In this document: positions 1 to 11,014 of the stretch, one piece after another
Layout: the number at the start of each line of letters is the position of its first letter
How positions within the stretch are numbered: position 1 is the first letter of the stretch
Source of the DNA: Pegea sp. RAD2-039
Taxonomy: Eukaryota > Chordata > Thaliacea > Salpida > Salpidae
Direction: 5' to 3'
Assembly (NCBI GenBank): GCA_034620365.1
Contig: JAQGEQ010000177.1
Span: 806,001-870,000 of the forward strand
Length of the DNA stretch: 64,000 nucleotides
Translations under genes and position numbers: made by a program
Notes under the pieces: model-generated
Told to the model about the DNA's origin: nothing
Seen by the model: only the letters and a program-made list of their open reading frames with translations
Databases searched by the model: none

Positions 1-86
1 TACTGTTGTTAAAATAAAATTGAAATATATACTAAATTTTTCATGCAGTCTTTAAAAAGATCAATCAAATGAATCTCGAAATCTTT

Positions 87-302
87 TTAACCGCCACAGC
101 TTTTTCCTTCAACCATTCCTTCCGCGAAATAAATAGGAAGTTTTATTCCTTTTTCTAAGAACTCCACTAAACCTTTACATGGGTCTAAGCAAGCTGTAAA
201 AGGCAAGCAAATGATATAAAAGGCAGCAATGAATCCAGCAACTGGCCACCCAACAATCAGTAGACCCAAAAGCCACAACACTGACCACCCATTACAGTTC
301 AT
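87..302 (-). CDS. Small hydrophobic GWP-motif protein, paralogue 1 (family not recognised)
   Basis: Single-exon ORF of 71 residues, with its ATG at 302-300 and TAA at 89-87. A hydrophobic block at about residues 6-36 carries W-x2-LWLLGL, then VGWPVAGF, then a Pro-Phe. A Cys-rich stretch (CLDPC) and an amphipathic C-terminal part containing LPIYFAEGM follow, ending in GKSCGG. There is no obvious cleavable signal peptide. The hydrophobic block plus proline plus amphipathic tail resembles a re-entrant hairpin membrane protein and loosely recalls the caveolin scaffold, but I cannot assign it to caveolin. Two related proteins lie at 2242-2460 (same strand) and 5413-5628 (opposite strand). Conservation among the three supports this being a real gene. 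The function is unknown. Confidence 0.7.
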   Translation of the reverse strand: MNCNGWSVLWLLGLLIVGWPVAGFIAAFYIICLPFTACLDPCKGLVEFLEKGIKLPIYFAEGMVEGKSCGG

Positions 303-2241
303 TTCAATTTTTCAACAAGTAAAATTTAGGATAAGAAATATATCAGTATCTAAAAAACAAATAACTTTCTAAAGTTATAAAATCTTGTTAATTATATATT
401 ATGAAAAGTAGTAGATCAAATATTAACAGAAAAGTAAATCTCATAAATCAAAGATTAAAACTGCTGACAATTAAAGTAAGCACTACAAAAGTAGACAAAA
501 ATCTTTGGATTTACAAAACAACAGTTTTGTCTTTAGTAGTTACAGATACCATCAAGACTAATAATCACTGTATTGCCTAGAAAGTATCAAACAAATATTT
601 TAATCAACTCTGTTTAGCAAGCTAATCTTACTCTGTTTTGAATGTACTTTGAACACTAATAAATTACTTCTTTCTTCTTCTATCGATGTAATCAAACTTA
701 CTCAACCGTGAAAAGTAGTTTCAAACACCTACAGGTTTTTTCACTAGCGGGAAAGAGTGTGCAAGTTTGAAATTCAAAAATTGCACATCAATTTTGTTGA
801 TGACGCATTTGAGGTATTTGATCAAAACTATTTTTGTTATGACAAGGTTGTCAAACTTTTACATTTTTCAAAATGAAGTTGATAATATAATTTGAATTAA
901 TTTTTGAAATATTGTATTAATGTAAACTTTGGTTGATTGTAAAGTTTTGTTGCAAATATATATCTATATCTTTAAGTACTACAACTAAAGTTTGAATTTG
1001 AAACTCCTAATAACTACTGATAAAAGTTCACAGTAAATAAATAACTATTTGATAAATAAGCCTTAATACTAAAGTTATTTGAAAATAAAAAATATTGAAT
1101 AACAATTACAAAGTTACTCTTTCAAACACTTTACAGTAATATTGGATAAACAAAAAATACTTTGAATAAACCTATTTCATCGATGATAATGATTATTGCT
1201 CAATAAAACCACTAAAAATTATTAACTCATTTTTCAAAGGTTATAAGTATGATTTAGTTAACTATTAACAGACAACTGCAAGTGACAAATATGATAGACA
1301 AGCAAATTTTACAGAAACATAAAGATTTGTTTTAAGTAACTCATATATAAAAGCTTGTTTAAGTTGGTATCAAAATTTTTTATCAAATAATAAAGAAAAA
1401 TTTAAAAACCTTTTTAACTAACCTCAGAATATATACTCTTAATGCTATTTGAAGCAAATAGCTCTTTGTTTTACTAAAACTTTCAGATTATTAAGTATTT
1501 TTGTGATTTTACTGTAAACTATAATTTTTTTTTATCACTGCAAACAAATTATAAGTTTTAATCAGTTAATTCATGCTTATACTAGTTTTCACATCTCGTA
1601 AAAAAATTGAAATTAATTTTGCAAAATAAGAATTATGAAAATGTAAGCAACTTCTGCTAACTACATTAATAAATAAAACATGCCCAAGAAAACTCTAGTC
1701 TTTAGTCTCTAGATATTTTATTTTACTGTAAATAGAAACGTAAAGTAAATAAAGTCTTGTGCAAAGAACGTTGTCAGTTGAAAGTAAACAGTTCAAAACA
1801 AACTAATTTCTTATTGAGCTAATTTCAAAAATCTTTATGTCGTTAATTGTTCTTTTTAAGTTCCTAAAATGATATTAACAGTTTTTAATTTATTAACATT
1901 GACTTTCAGTTTACACAAGATCTTTTCAAAGGCAAGTATTTTATTTTATTAATCAGATTTTTTAAATTTGCTTTATTACGGGTCAATGAATGTAATCAAA
2001 AAGGAGCAATTAATATATAAAAGGTTTATTCTGTAAGTTGATTTGCAATTTTAAGTTTAAATTTAAAAAATTAAGTTTAAGTAGTTATACAAAACTTGCA
2101 CATCTGAAGAAGAAAAAACCACTTTAAGACGAAGTATCTAAGTGGTTTTTCTCAAACTCATTTGTTAAAGAAAACTTGTTGGAAAACCATTGACTAGTAA
2201 AAAAATAAAGGAAAATCAGGAAGTTAAAAAAAGAACTTTAT
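303..2241. other. AT-rich intergenic tract
   Basis: No convincing coding exon, RNA gene or transposon ORF is visible. The only distinct structure is the short hairpin at 2114-2150, listed separately. Confidence 0.6.
2114..2150. other. Perfect 11-bp inverted repeat (hairpin)
   Basis: AAAAACCACTT at 2114-2124 pairs perfectly with AAGTGGTTTTT at 2140-2150 across a 15-nt loop. Part of the flanks also pairs (GA-rich on the left, TC-rich on the right). It lies about 90 bp beyond the stop codon of the minus-strand gene at 2242-2460. Its role is unknown; it could be a transcript-end structure or a remnant of a small transposon. Confidence 0.5.
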
Positions 2242-2242
2242 T
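2237..2242 (-). promoter_or_regulatory. Poly(A) signal overlapping the stop codon
   Basis: On the minus strand the 3' end reads TGAATAAAG, so AATAAA begins on the last base of the TGA stop of paralogue 2. This implies a 3' UTR of only a few tens of bases if it is used. Confidence 0.45.
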
Positions 2243-2460
2243 CAAAAGTTAATTATTTTTTTTCCAGACTTCATTCCATGAGCAAAATATAGAGGAAATC
2301 TTACTAAAGCTTCTAAAAGTCTAATTATAGATTGACAAGGCTGAAAAAAAACAGCAAATGGAAGACATAAGACGTAGTAGCCAGCAAAAAACCCGGCTAC
2401 TGGCCATCCAACAAAAATTAATCCAAGAAGCCAAACAAGTGACCATTTAGAGAAAGCCAT
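2242..2460 (-). CDS. Small hydrophobic GWP-motif protein, paralogue 2
   Basis: ORF of 72 residues if started at the ATG at 2460-2458 (MAFSKWSLVWLLGL). An in-frame ATG eight codons upstream, at 2484, would add MFPLYHIN. I prefer the inner start because it matches the N-terminus of paralogue 1. The shared landmarks are W-S-x2-WLLGL, VGWPVAGF, a Cys/Pro-Phe pair, a QPC corresponding to DPC in paralogue 1, and FPLYFAHGM close to the C-terminus, which ends in a short GKK tail. It lies in tandem with paralogue 1 on the same strand, about 1.9 kb away, which suggests local duplication. Function unknown; predicted membrane-associated. Confidence 0.7.
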   Translation of the reverse strand: MAFSKWSLVWLLGLIFVGWPVAGFFAGYYVLCLPFAVFFQPCQSIIRLLEALVRFPLYFAHGMKSGKKIINF

Positions 2461-3393
2461 GTTGATATGGTATAAAGGGAACAAAGTTTAGAAAAAAATA
2501 TATACAAAGCTCGAAACGGGAAACCTAATAATTAAAATACAATAAAAATAATAAAAACTTGTGAATATAGTCCAAAAAATATAAAGTTATATAAGGCGTT
2601 TTAATCTAGAATAATTATGGTTGATGAAACAAATATAAAAATTTAAAAAATCATTAACGATTATAACTAAGAATTATAGTTTTCTTATTATATTTTATAA
2701 TATATTATAATATATATTTTACAGATTATTTATATTTTTATATATAGAAAAATTCAATATAATAAGCTACACAGTAACTTGAGAATTTAAGCTATAAAAA
2801 TTTTGTTATCTGTTTCCAACTGGTATAAACAGAATTACGATGCTTTAAATAAGTTTTTATTGATCGCATTATGATGTAAGAAAAGCTTTAAAATCAAATT
2901 TTGCTCAGGGATTCTAGGACTCAAAAACAAAATATTATATTTAAAAGTATTTTTGCATCTTATTTCGTAATTTTATATCTTTGTCATTTATAATAAAGTA
3001 AATCAAATACAGTTTTCAAACAAGATCTTAGTTTCTGAAACTACTGAAAACACGTTAGCTTATAAAAAGATGATTATCATAGACTGAACTTACTATGTAA
3101 TCCAATGGAGCAATTTTGGAGTAATAACAGCAAATGCAGCCTATCAACGTTTTATATCAAATACTTACAACCAAAAAACATAAACACTTTTATAAACACT
3201 TATAAAGATTTTATTTTTTTAAACAGCTTTTGTACTTAAAGCACAAAATGCAAAAAAGCTTATAACTATTCGGTTTTTTTAAATTAATGTTTTATAATAA
3301 TTTTTTTAAACTATATATATTTTGATTTCAAAAATAGTTCTATATTGGTTTTATATTTTTCGATAAATAATTATGGTATAACAGTAAAGTATT

Positions 3394-3452
3394 TTGCCGC
3401 TGACGTAAATGTGTTAAACGTCATTTTCGTATATGCAGTTGTCATTCGGCAA
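3394..3452. other. GC-rich inverted-repeat island with paired TGACGT half-sites
   Basis: TTGCCG-C-TGAC at 3394-3404 is mirrored by GTCA-TT-CGGCAA at 3441-3452. Inside it, TGACGT (3401-3406) faces ACGTCA (3418-3423). TGACGT is the half-site core recognised by CREB/ATF factors. The island is much richer in GC than its surroundings. It may be a regulatory element or the relic of a small inverted-repeat transposon. Confidence 0.35.
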
Positions 3453-3950
3453 TAGGCTGTGTTGTGGGTATCGTTAATATATTTATCGTTATTTTTACTC
3501 ACCTTATTAATTTGAATAAAGTTCGATATAAAAAGTCATTATCTTTACAATGAATGTCTAAAAGTTTATATTTTCAAACTTATAATTGCTTTTTACCTTC
3601 AGTTTGTATTCAAAGCCTGCTAAAATAAATATCTTTCTTCATTTTTTGTCTATCTTGTCATTAAGATTAACTACTCTTTCATTTGCATACTAATAATAAC
3701 TAATATGTTTTCATTTATTTACTTTATCAAAGTTTAAAGACAAGTTCAAATATCAATTTCATCTTTTTCTTATCATATTGCTTTATATTATATATGAGCT
3801 TTTGGAAACATTAGTCTTTTTTAGGTTTGAAAACTACTTTAGTGTAATAAAGATTTCATAAGATTTATTTTCATAGTTAGATATTGGATAATTGGTTAAG
3901 TCAAAGTATTATAAAAAAATAATTCTAAATCTATTACTATAATAATAATA

Positions 3951-4059
3951 GGGCCTGCTTTGGCAAAGAACGGCCGTACTGGATATGCTCTGAGTGATGA
4001 TGTTAAAAACAAAGCAAGAAACTAATAAAGAAAAACACAGTAAAATGTAAAAGAAAAAG
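3951..4059 (-). mobile_element. 3' tail fragment of a non-LTR retrotransposon
   Basis: Read on the minus strand this segment runs from CTTTTTCTTTTACATTTTAC to CAAAGCAGGCC and then into a short TAT microsatellite. It aligns along its length with the 3' end of the element at 40843-40963 (TTTTTCTTTTACATTTTACT through GGCCGAAGCAAGCC). No coding part remains, so this looks like a heavily 5'-truncated insertion. Confidence 0.6.
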
Positions 4060-5412
4060 TTCTTACGGTTTCTTTCTCTTTTTTGAAGTGGTTTTTTCTT
4101 CTCTTTCTTTCACTATGATATAAATAATCAAATTATTATAAAGTAATTACTTCTTGTAATATTTTAGAATAAATAACTTTTTTAATGAATAAATTATTGC
4201 TTTGTTTTAATCAAATCTGAATACTTCAACTAAGAAGTTTTTTAAATCTTTAAGTGCTCTTAAAGCTACTTCAAATTATATTGAATATTTAACAGAAAAA
4301 ACTTGACATATAAGTCGGTAGAATTAACTAAGCATCTTGACCTAAAAAAAGCTGTTCTACTGCGAGGAGTGCTGAGCATTCTATTTACTCCAGCATTGAA
4401 ACATTAAATGCAAATAAGAATAATTAACTGGAAACTATTTCTTAAAGTTTTTTATTGTTTCAGAAATATCAGAAATGTAAAAGTAGTTTTTGAGTATTTA
4501 AAACTCAAGACTTTAATAATAATTAAATTTATCAAGTTACAGGGTTTTATCATAAGTATATGACTTACATTTCAGGTTTTCTAAACTTTAGTTTGATGAT
4601 TCTATTTAAAAATTCGATCACTACTTCAAATAAAGTTAAAAAAACAAGTCAAAGAATATCTACTGAAATTTACAGTTAACAAAAAATACAATAAACGCAG
4701 TGAACTGTTAAAGAATGTGACTAAGTGGAACTTCCTCTTCTAAATTAATTTTAAATTAAGGATTAACTTTTAAAAATTTTTAGAAAATTTGTACAGACAT
4801 GACAATCAAATAACTATTTATTAGTTTACTAATTGCTTTTTTTATGAAGAAGTTAAACTAATTTCAGAGTTTTATACTTTTTGTGATACTAAATCAAAAT
4901 TTTTATTAAAAATTTTGAAGTTTTTCTAAAGGATGAAATAGCTAAGACAAAAATGTTTTAGATTATCAACCGGATCTTCTGATATTATAAGTAGTTTCAA
5001 ATTTCGGCTAATTTTTCTATGAAAAACATACTTATTATATTACTACTATTAAGTATTTTGTTACAACTAGTGTAAATGTGGTTTAAATGCTAATACAACT
5101 ATTTGAAATGTTAGTTGGTATTTGGACTTTTATAAAACGTGATAGTTTGAAGATTACAATAAACTACAGTTTTCAATGTTTGATTGCATTTGTAGTTGAG
5201 AGTTTCAGGACTAGGATATTAGATTAAAAAGCTAAATAGCTTTAAGAAGTTGAATAAGAAATCTAGACTAAAGACATGAGTTACAATAAGTTTTCATCCT
5301 AGTTAAAATTATTATTATGAGCTCTAAATGTGTCTGAAAGCCTAAAATAGTTTTTTTCTTTTGCATCTTAAAACTCAAACATCTTTTTTTTCAGCTTAGC
5401 AGCTTGATTATT

Positions 5413-5628
5413 ATGATATTGAAACTTTTTCGATCTTTTATATGGATGTTGGGTTTGTTTTTTATTGGATGGCCTCTGGGTATTACCCTTGCATCAGTAC
5501 ACATTTTTCTGACTCCCTTCAGCCACTGCTTTTCCTTTCTAAATGAAGTGACCTTTCTACTTCGCAAAGCTTCGGATATTCCAAAGTTTTTTGCTATTCG
5601 CATTCAAACTAGCAAACCTTTGTTTTAA
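5413..5628 (+). CDS. Small hydrophobic GWP-motif protein, paralogue 3 (divergent)
   Basis: ORF of 71 residues from the ATG at 5413. A run of T ending in CAG immediately upstream (acceptor at about 5394) indicates that the exon follows either a 5' intron or a trans-splice site. It shares FIWMLGLFFIGWPLG with WLLGLxxVGWPVA of the other two, then a Pro-Phe, and an IPKFFA segment corresponding to LPIYFA. It lacks the CxxPC cysteines and is the most divergent copy. It lies on the opposite strand, about 3 kb from paralogue 2, and converges with the lectin gene. Because the exon begins at an acceptor, further upstream coding sequence cannot be excluded. Function unknown. Confidence 0.6.
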   Translation: MILKLFRSFIWMLGLFFIGWPLGITLASVHIFLTPFSHCFSFLNEVTFLLRKASDIPKFFAIRIQTSKPLF

Positions 5629-6231
5629 GACTTTAATTTGCTGTGTTTAGTTGTGATTAAAAAGCTATTTATTGCAAACGTTTATTTGAAAACAATGTAT
5701 TATAACTATTTATACTTTTGCAAACAGTGGTTTATGTGAAAAATAATAGAGAAACTTAGATATACAGAAAAGTATTTTTATTTTTGCTAGCTACTTTTAG
5801 CTCTTTGCAACTTTCATCCTTAGCATTGGAAAATTATAAAGCTTTTTTTATAAATCTGGTTTATATGATAAATTGATTTCAAGTAATGCTGTAAGGGATT
5901 TAGAGGATATTTTTATTAATCATTCTTCAAAATTACATTTTATTCATCTAAATTTGTTTATTAAAAATTCAAATTCATTTTTGTCAATTAAGAAACTTTA
6001 AAGTTCAAATTAGATCGATAAACTTGAATCTCTCCTGTATCATAAAGTCATTAGCAAGTTTTTATCAATTTTTAGTTACAGTCAACATAAAGTCCATATT
6101 TTTTCCATTACTTGTTAAACTCAGTCACGCAATTCAAATATAATTTCATTTTTACAAATTTGCATCACTTAAAAACGTTACTTAGAGTTTTACCGAATAC
6201 ACATGTAAAATAAAAAAGCTCTATATTCAAA
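5629..6231. other. Convergent intergenic gap
   Basis: AT-rich sequence between the 3' ends of paralogue 3 and the lectin gene. No gene is seen. Confidence 0.6.
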
Positions 6232-6237
6232 TTTATT
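6232..6237 (-). promoter_or_regulatory. Candidate poly(A) signal of the lectin gene
   Basis: AATAAA on the minus strand, about 100 nt beyond the lectin stop codon. Confidence 0.4.
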
Positions 6238-6335
6238 TGAAGCTACTTTTAGATTACTTCATTTACATTGAAAAGTGTTAAATCGAAAAACATATACAGC
6301 AGATTTACAATTAACTACAACAAATACTTTACATT

Positions 6336-7222
6336 CTAATAAATTGGGCCATAAATAGACATAAAAGCTCGTAAATTGAACTCACACACAGAGGGGTATT
6401 TTCGAGAATGTAAGCAAGCAAAATCAAAAACTTTATATTGGTCATTTCCACCTCCATTCTCGTTTGTTACCGTGTACATCAGAGCACAGTTCTCTCGCCT
6501 GCCACCGTTAGGTTGTCCTGATTTCCATCCAAAGTGTGCTGAGTTTGTAAGAGCCGATCCATTAGACCATCGCCAAACCCCCTCTTCATCTTCATCACTT
6601 AAACCAATCCAGATATAATCTCGTCTCACATTTAAGTTTGCAAAAAGGAACCTGTTTGATAATAAATCCTTATTTTATATTAAAAGGGATTAAATCACCT
6701 TCGCTCAGCTATTGTGCTTATTCCATTTCCAATCAGTTCACCTCCTAAACTCTCACAATAATCATTTGCTTTTAACCAATCCAACGCTTGGGAGTTGATA
6801 ACATAAATACTTTCATTACTTATTATTGTTGTTGATGTTAGACTTTGATGAAAGCTTTCATTATCTGAGCAGCTACAACAAATATTTTGACTTTTATCCA
6901 ACAGTTTGTTCATCTCTCTTTTCTGAGCAGTCTGCTGCGCTGAATATATTATTTTATTTGTTTAAAGTTGATCAAGTTTGATAAATTAATCTATAGATCA
7001 ACAATTCTATTGGTATCGTAATTTTTATTAAATATATAAATTTATGAAATTTCATAAAAATCTGAACATCTTTACAAGGATACCTGCTAATTCATCACAG
7101 TCAAGTCCATTTACTTGTTGTTCATTAAACTCTTTGCACTTATCAAGATATGACGAAAGTTTTACAACATTTATAGATAAAGATGATTTAACTACCCACA
7201 GGATAATTAGCAACTTAATCAT
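6336..7222 (-). CDS. Secreted C-type lectin-domain protein, three exons
   Basis: Reconstructed minus-strand gene of 231 residues. The exons are 7222-7084, 6939-6699 and 6651-6336, joined in phases 1 and 2 with no frame break. Exon 1 encodes a signal peptide (MIKLLIILWVVKSSLS) and a short Cys-bearing stalk. Exons 2-3 encode a C-type lectin-like domain at about residues 90-220: QALDWLKANDYC, then ISTIAERRFLFANL across the junction, then YIWIGLSD, VWRWSNG, GQPNG with ENC, and a final CEF. The four core cysteines are present. Calcium-binding C-type lectin domains carry an EPN/QPD tripeptide and a WND triplet. Here QPN is present but the WND position reads VFDFAC, so calcium-dependent sugar binding is uncertain. 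Probably an extracellular recognition protein. Confidence 0.85.
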
Positions 7223-10200
7223 GCTTCTATAAAGTTATTTTCATAAATTGTTGTAAATTACCTGCAAGCATAATAAATTGTAAAAAAATTAATGATTATA
7301 ACTTCAAATAATAAAATCTTACTTTGATAGGAAACGGTTTTACAGTAAGCAATTAAAAAATAATAATCAATGCTTTGTTTTATATACTTTTTATATGATC
7401 TTGCAAAACAAATAAGAAAAATTTCTATCCTGAGCTGAAATAAAGGTAAATAATAAAATAACTTCGAGCTGTTTTGGTTTCAAACCTTTTCCAAATTTCA
7501 ATCATAGGGTTTAGCTAATCTGAAAGTTTTCTTTTTAAATAATGGATTTTCAGAACTACTTGTTCTTAAATTGAAATGCAATTTACTTAAATAATTTCCT
7601 CAATTGACAGTTTCTGACAGATGATAAAAAAATTAGTTTTGTTAGATCGTAATTAGAGAAATTCAACAAATTTTAAAAAGAAGAATTCAGTTTTGCAAAC
7701 AAAGTTTATTTTTTCTACTTGTTGCTGTAAAATACAAAGAAACTAAACAGCATGTTAGTAGTTGCTTGTAAACAACATCGGTTAGAAAGCATTCCTGAAC
7801 CTGTTTTAGCAAATGATCTTTGCAAACTCCATAAAATAATAAAGTTAAAAGGTTATAAATCATTTGAATTAAATTTTGCATCACTTTTAATATTTTTCCG
7901 ATTTTTATTTAATCCTTTTCTGTAAGACACAATGAAAAATAAGACGTATACATTTTAGCGATATAACAGTTTTTCGATCGTGACACGCAGTAACGACAAA
8001 TAGAAAAATCTTTCAAAACTTCATCTGATTAAGCTGTATACCAAGTTTCAACAATAGCCTACAGGGCTTTTCAATTCTTTACAATTCTATTAAAAGTCTT
8101 TGTCTTAAACATGTATAGTTACCTTACATCTGAGGTAATTAACTTTGATTTTATTCATTTAAAGTAATATTAACTCATTTTAATTTAAGTTCTTGGTAAC
8201 TACAGTCACTCATTGACTTGAGGCTTTAGCTTTTTGCTATGAACATGAAGAAACTCAGCTAGTTTTATTTTTATAAACTAAAACCATTAAAAATTTCGCT
8301 ATTTTAAAGATTCCTTCTTGTCAATATTTAAGATAGAATAATTCCTAAGCTGGTTTTGTGCTAATAGTATTTCATCATTTCATAGAGATAACCAAAAAAT
8401 TAAAACTAAAATAAAGAAAATATTGAATAAAATCTAATTAATATCTGAATCATAAATCTCATGATATAAATTTAAATTTAGATTAGTTTAAGATTAATTT
8501 AATAAATTTAAATTAGTTTTAAAATACTCTACTTTTAAAATATATCTTTGGAAAAAAACCTTAGAATAAAAGTAACATCTGCGAAAATATTTGTAAGTCA
8601 AAGGTTAAAAAAAGATTTTAAATAAAGATTAGTTGGGTGCGTATAGTTTTTTTTCTCAAATAAGCATCAAACAAGTTTACAATTATGTAGATGAACAATA
8701 AATCTAAATCATTAAAGGAAATTTAATACTAAACTAAAAACTACGGTTAGCTTGTCTTATTAAACAGTTTTAAGAGAAAATTTTAGTATAAATGGGTGAA
8801 ACTTGTTCCGAGCAACTAACTTCTTCAAAGGCTTAGAAGAAACTCACCACTAAGTTGATGCAAGTAATAATGTTTGGCCAAGTATTTAAAGCTTTGCTTT
8901 AGAAGACTCCATGCGTTAAACTAGACAACTCAAAGTATCCTGAAAATGAGAAACATTCATTCGGAAATGATCATCTTGTTGTTGATGAATATTTTTGGGG
9001 TGCTCAGCTGAGCCAAGGAAGCCAAAAATTAAGAGAGGCCAAAAAACATACTAAAAAAGTTAATAAGATTTTGGTAGTGTGTATTCTTCAGTATTACTTT
9101 CCGAAAAAAAATAAAGAATATATTTGGTGGATTATGGGGACTTCATTACATTAGATCAAACATGACTTGAGGACAACTTCATGATGAAAGTCAATTTTAA
9201 TAAGTTAGTTTGTAATTTAGTCTGTATGATTAAAAGCAGTTATATTCAATCAGCTTAAGCTTTCAAAAAACTTTTAAAGTATACATACCTATTTGATCTG
9301 ATAGTGATCATAATATTTGAAATTTAGGGTTAAAACATATCTTTAAATAGTTTTGATGCAACAATTGCTTATAACAAAATGAAGAAGCCAAACAATAATA
9401 CTTTTAGGAATTTCTACCAATTATTAAAAAGTTTTTTTTTTATTTTAAAAATCAACAGTTAAGAATTTTTATTATTCTAGCGCTTGAAATTTAAAAATAA
9501 ATACTATTATATATAGATTTATTTGTGTTAAAGTGTATAACATATCTTTTAAGGCAATTTTGAGCTAAATATGTAATAAGAATATTTTATTAACATGGCC
9601 TGTAGAGAAAAAAAGATAAAGAAAAAATATAATTGACTAACAAAGGTTATAATCACTTTCATTATTTTTCAAAATGAGTTCAAGCTTATAAAAAAATATT
9701 CTCAGGTAGAGCTTAAAAGAATTTGTAAAACTATTTATAAAATCTAACATGTATAGTATCATACCATTTTCGTTTCAACCAAAATATTTCCAAATATTTA
9801 TAAACATCTACTGGTAACGCTTTGAATTTATTTTCATAACATTTTCTTATAAGCTAATTTTAAAAATAAGCTCTTGATCTAAAATTTAAAACAATTTGGT
9901 CGTTTGTTTGTTTGACGCGATTGGTATCTCGATAAACAATTTTAACACTATGATTGCCTATTAGCAATATCTTCGGACGCTTTTATACTTTTAGATTTTA
10001 GTCAGAAAATTAATAGAGCTAATTTGAATATAGTAGTTTTTATTGCCTTAAGATTTTTGTTGAAGTGATTAATTTTTATTCAATTCTTTTATTCAATTTA
10101 TTTATTAAGCTTGATAAAAGTAAAGTTTGATTTTTATAGATAAACAATTTTCTTTAGTTTTAATTAATTGAAAGCTGTTATTAGCTATACATAAAATTAT

Positions 10201-11014
10201 TTTTTGTCTACACTCAGCATTTTAAGTGTTTTTTAACCTTAGGCTAATATATTAGAGGTTTTGTAAAACTAATTAATTATGTTATCTAATCTAGGCCTTA
10301 CTAAATGCATTTAATTAATTGTATCATATATTTTTTTCATATAATTTTCTTGATAATTTTGATTGAAATATGTATAAAATCTAATTTAATAATATATAAT
10401 CTTATAATTGTAAATACTGATTCAGTTTATTCTAACTGCTTTGCTGACTGCATCTTATACTTTATGAATAAATGATTAATATGTATTTTGATTTTTTAAT
10501 TGTCATGTTATTTGTATATTTTTTGAATGTTTCATTCTTTATTATTTAAAATTATTTATTTATAGCTCTTAAATTGTATGATTTCAAGTTTTTATTTGTT
10601 AACACATGAAAGGGCATAGTTAATGTTTTTGAAATATTTTAATTGTTTTGTATGAATGAGAAATAATAAGCTTAGTTTACTTTTAAGAAAACTTATGATA
10701 GAGTATTCATGTATCAAATAATCAAGATTTCATCTCATGATATAATAGTTTAATTTTAAAATTGCTGATATTAACAATATTTTTGTTTGTTAAAGCCTTT
10801 TATAATCTTTTTGGTAATTATACAATTAGATTTTTTTATGTATTTATATTTGGTGTATAGTACATGTATTCAAAAACGTGCTGACTGTATTTTTTTAAGT
10901 AGATAAATTTACATAACTTTGATAAATATAGTATAAAATCTAGGCTATAAATAAACAATTTAATCATATTTTTCATGTTTTGATACATAGAACATACATA
11001 AGAAACCAAGATTC
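7223..11014. other. AT-rich intergenic tract, no supported gene
   Basis: Two weak items only. A 65-codon minus ORF at 7687-7884 has a hydrophobic start and five cysteines, and an open stretch at 8900-9153 has a possible splice acceptor. Neither resembles a family I know. The rest is AT-rich noncoding sequence. Confidence 0.5.
8900..9153 (+). other. Open segment, possible orphan exon or gene relic
   Basis: An acceptor-like TTGCTTTAG ends at 8899, followed by about 84 open codons to a TAG at 9153. The translation includes FGNDHLVVDEYFWGAQ and a Lys-rich stretch. Base composition is somewhat richer in GC than the surroundings. No start codon and no recognisable family, so this may be chance. 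Confidence 0.15.

Larger units (their letters stand above)
2485..5390. other. AT-rich intergenic tract with a LINE tail and a GC island
   Basis: No gene is supported. It contains a short GC-rich inverted-repeat island near 3394-3452 and a reverse-oriented retrotransposon 3' fragment at 3951-4059. The rest is low-complexity AT-rich sequence. Confidence 0.55.

Noticed and set aside
7687-7884. Minus ORF of 65 codons with hydrophobic start and five cysteines
   Set aside because: Could be a small secreted peptide, but there is no homologue I know, no clear promoter or splice signal, and ORFs of this size occur by chance here.
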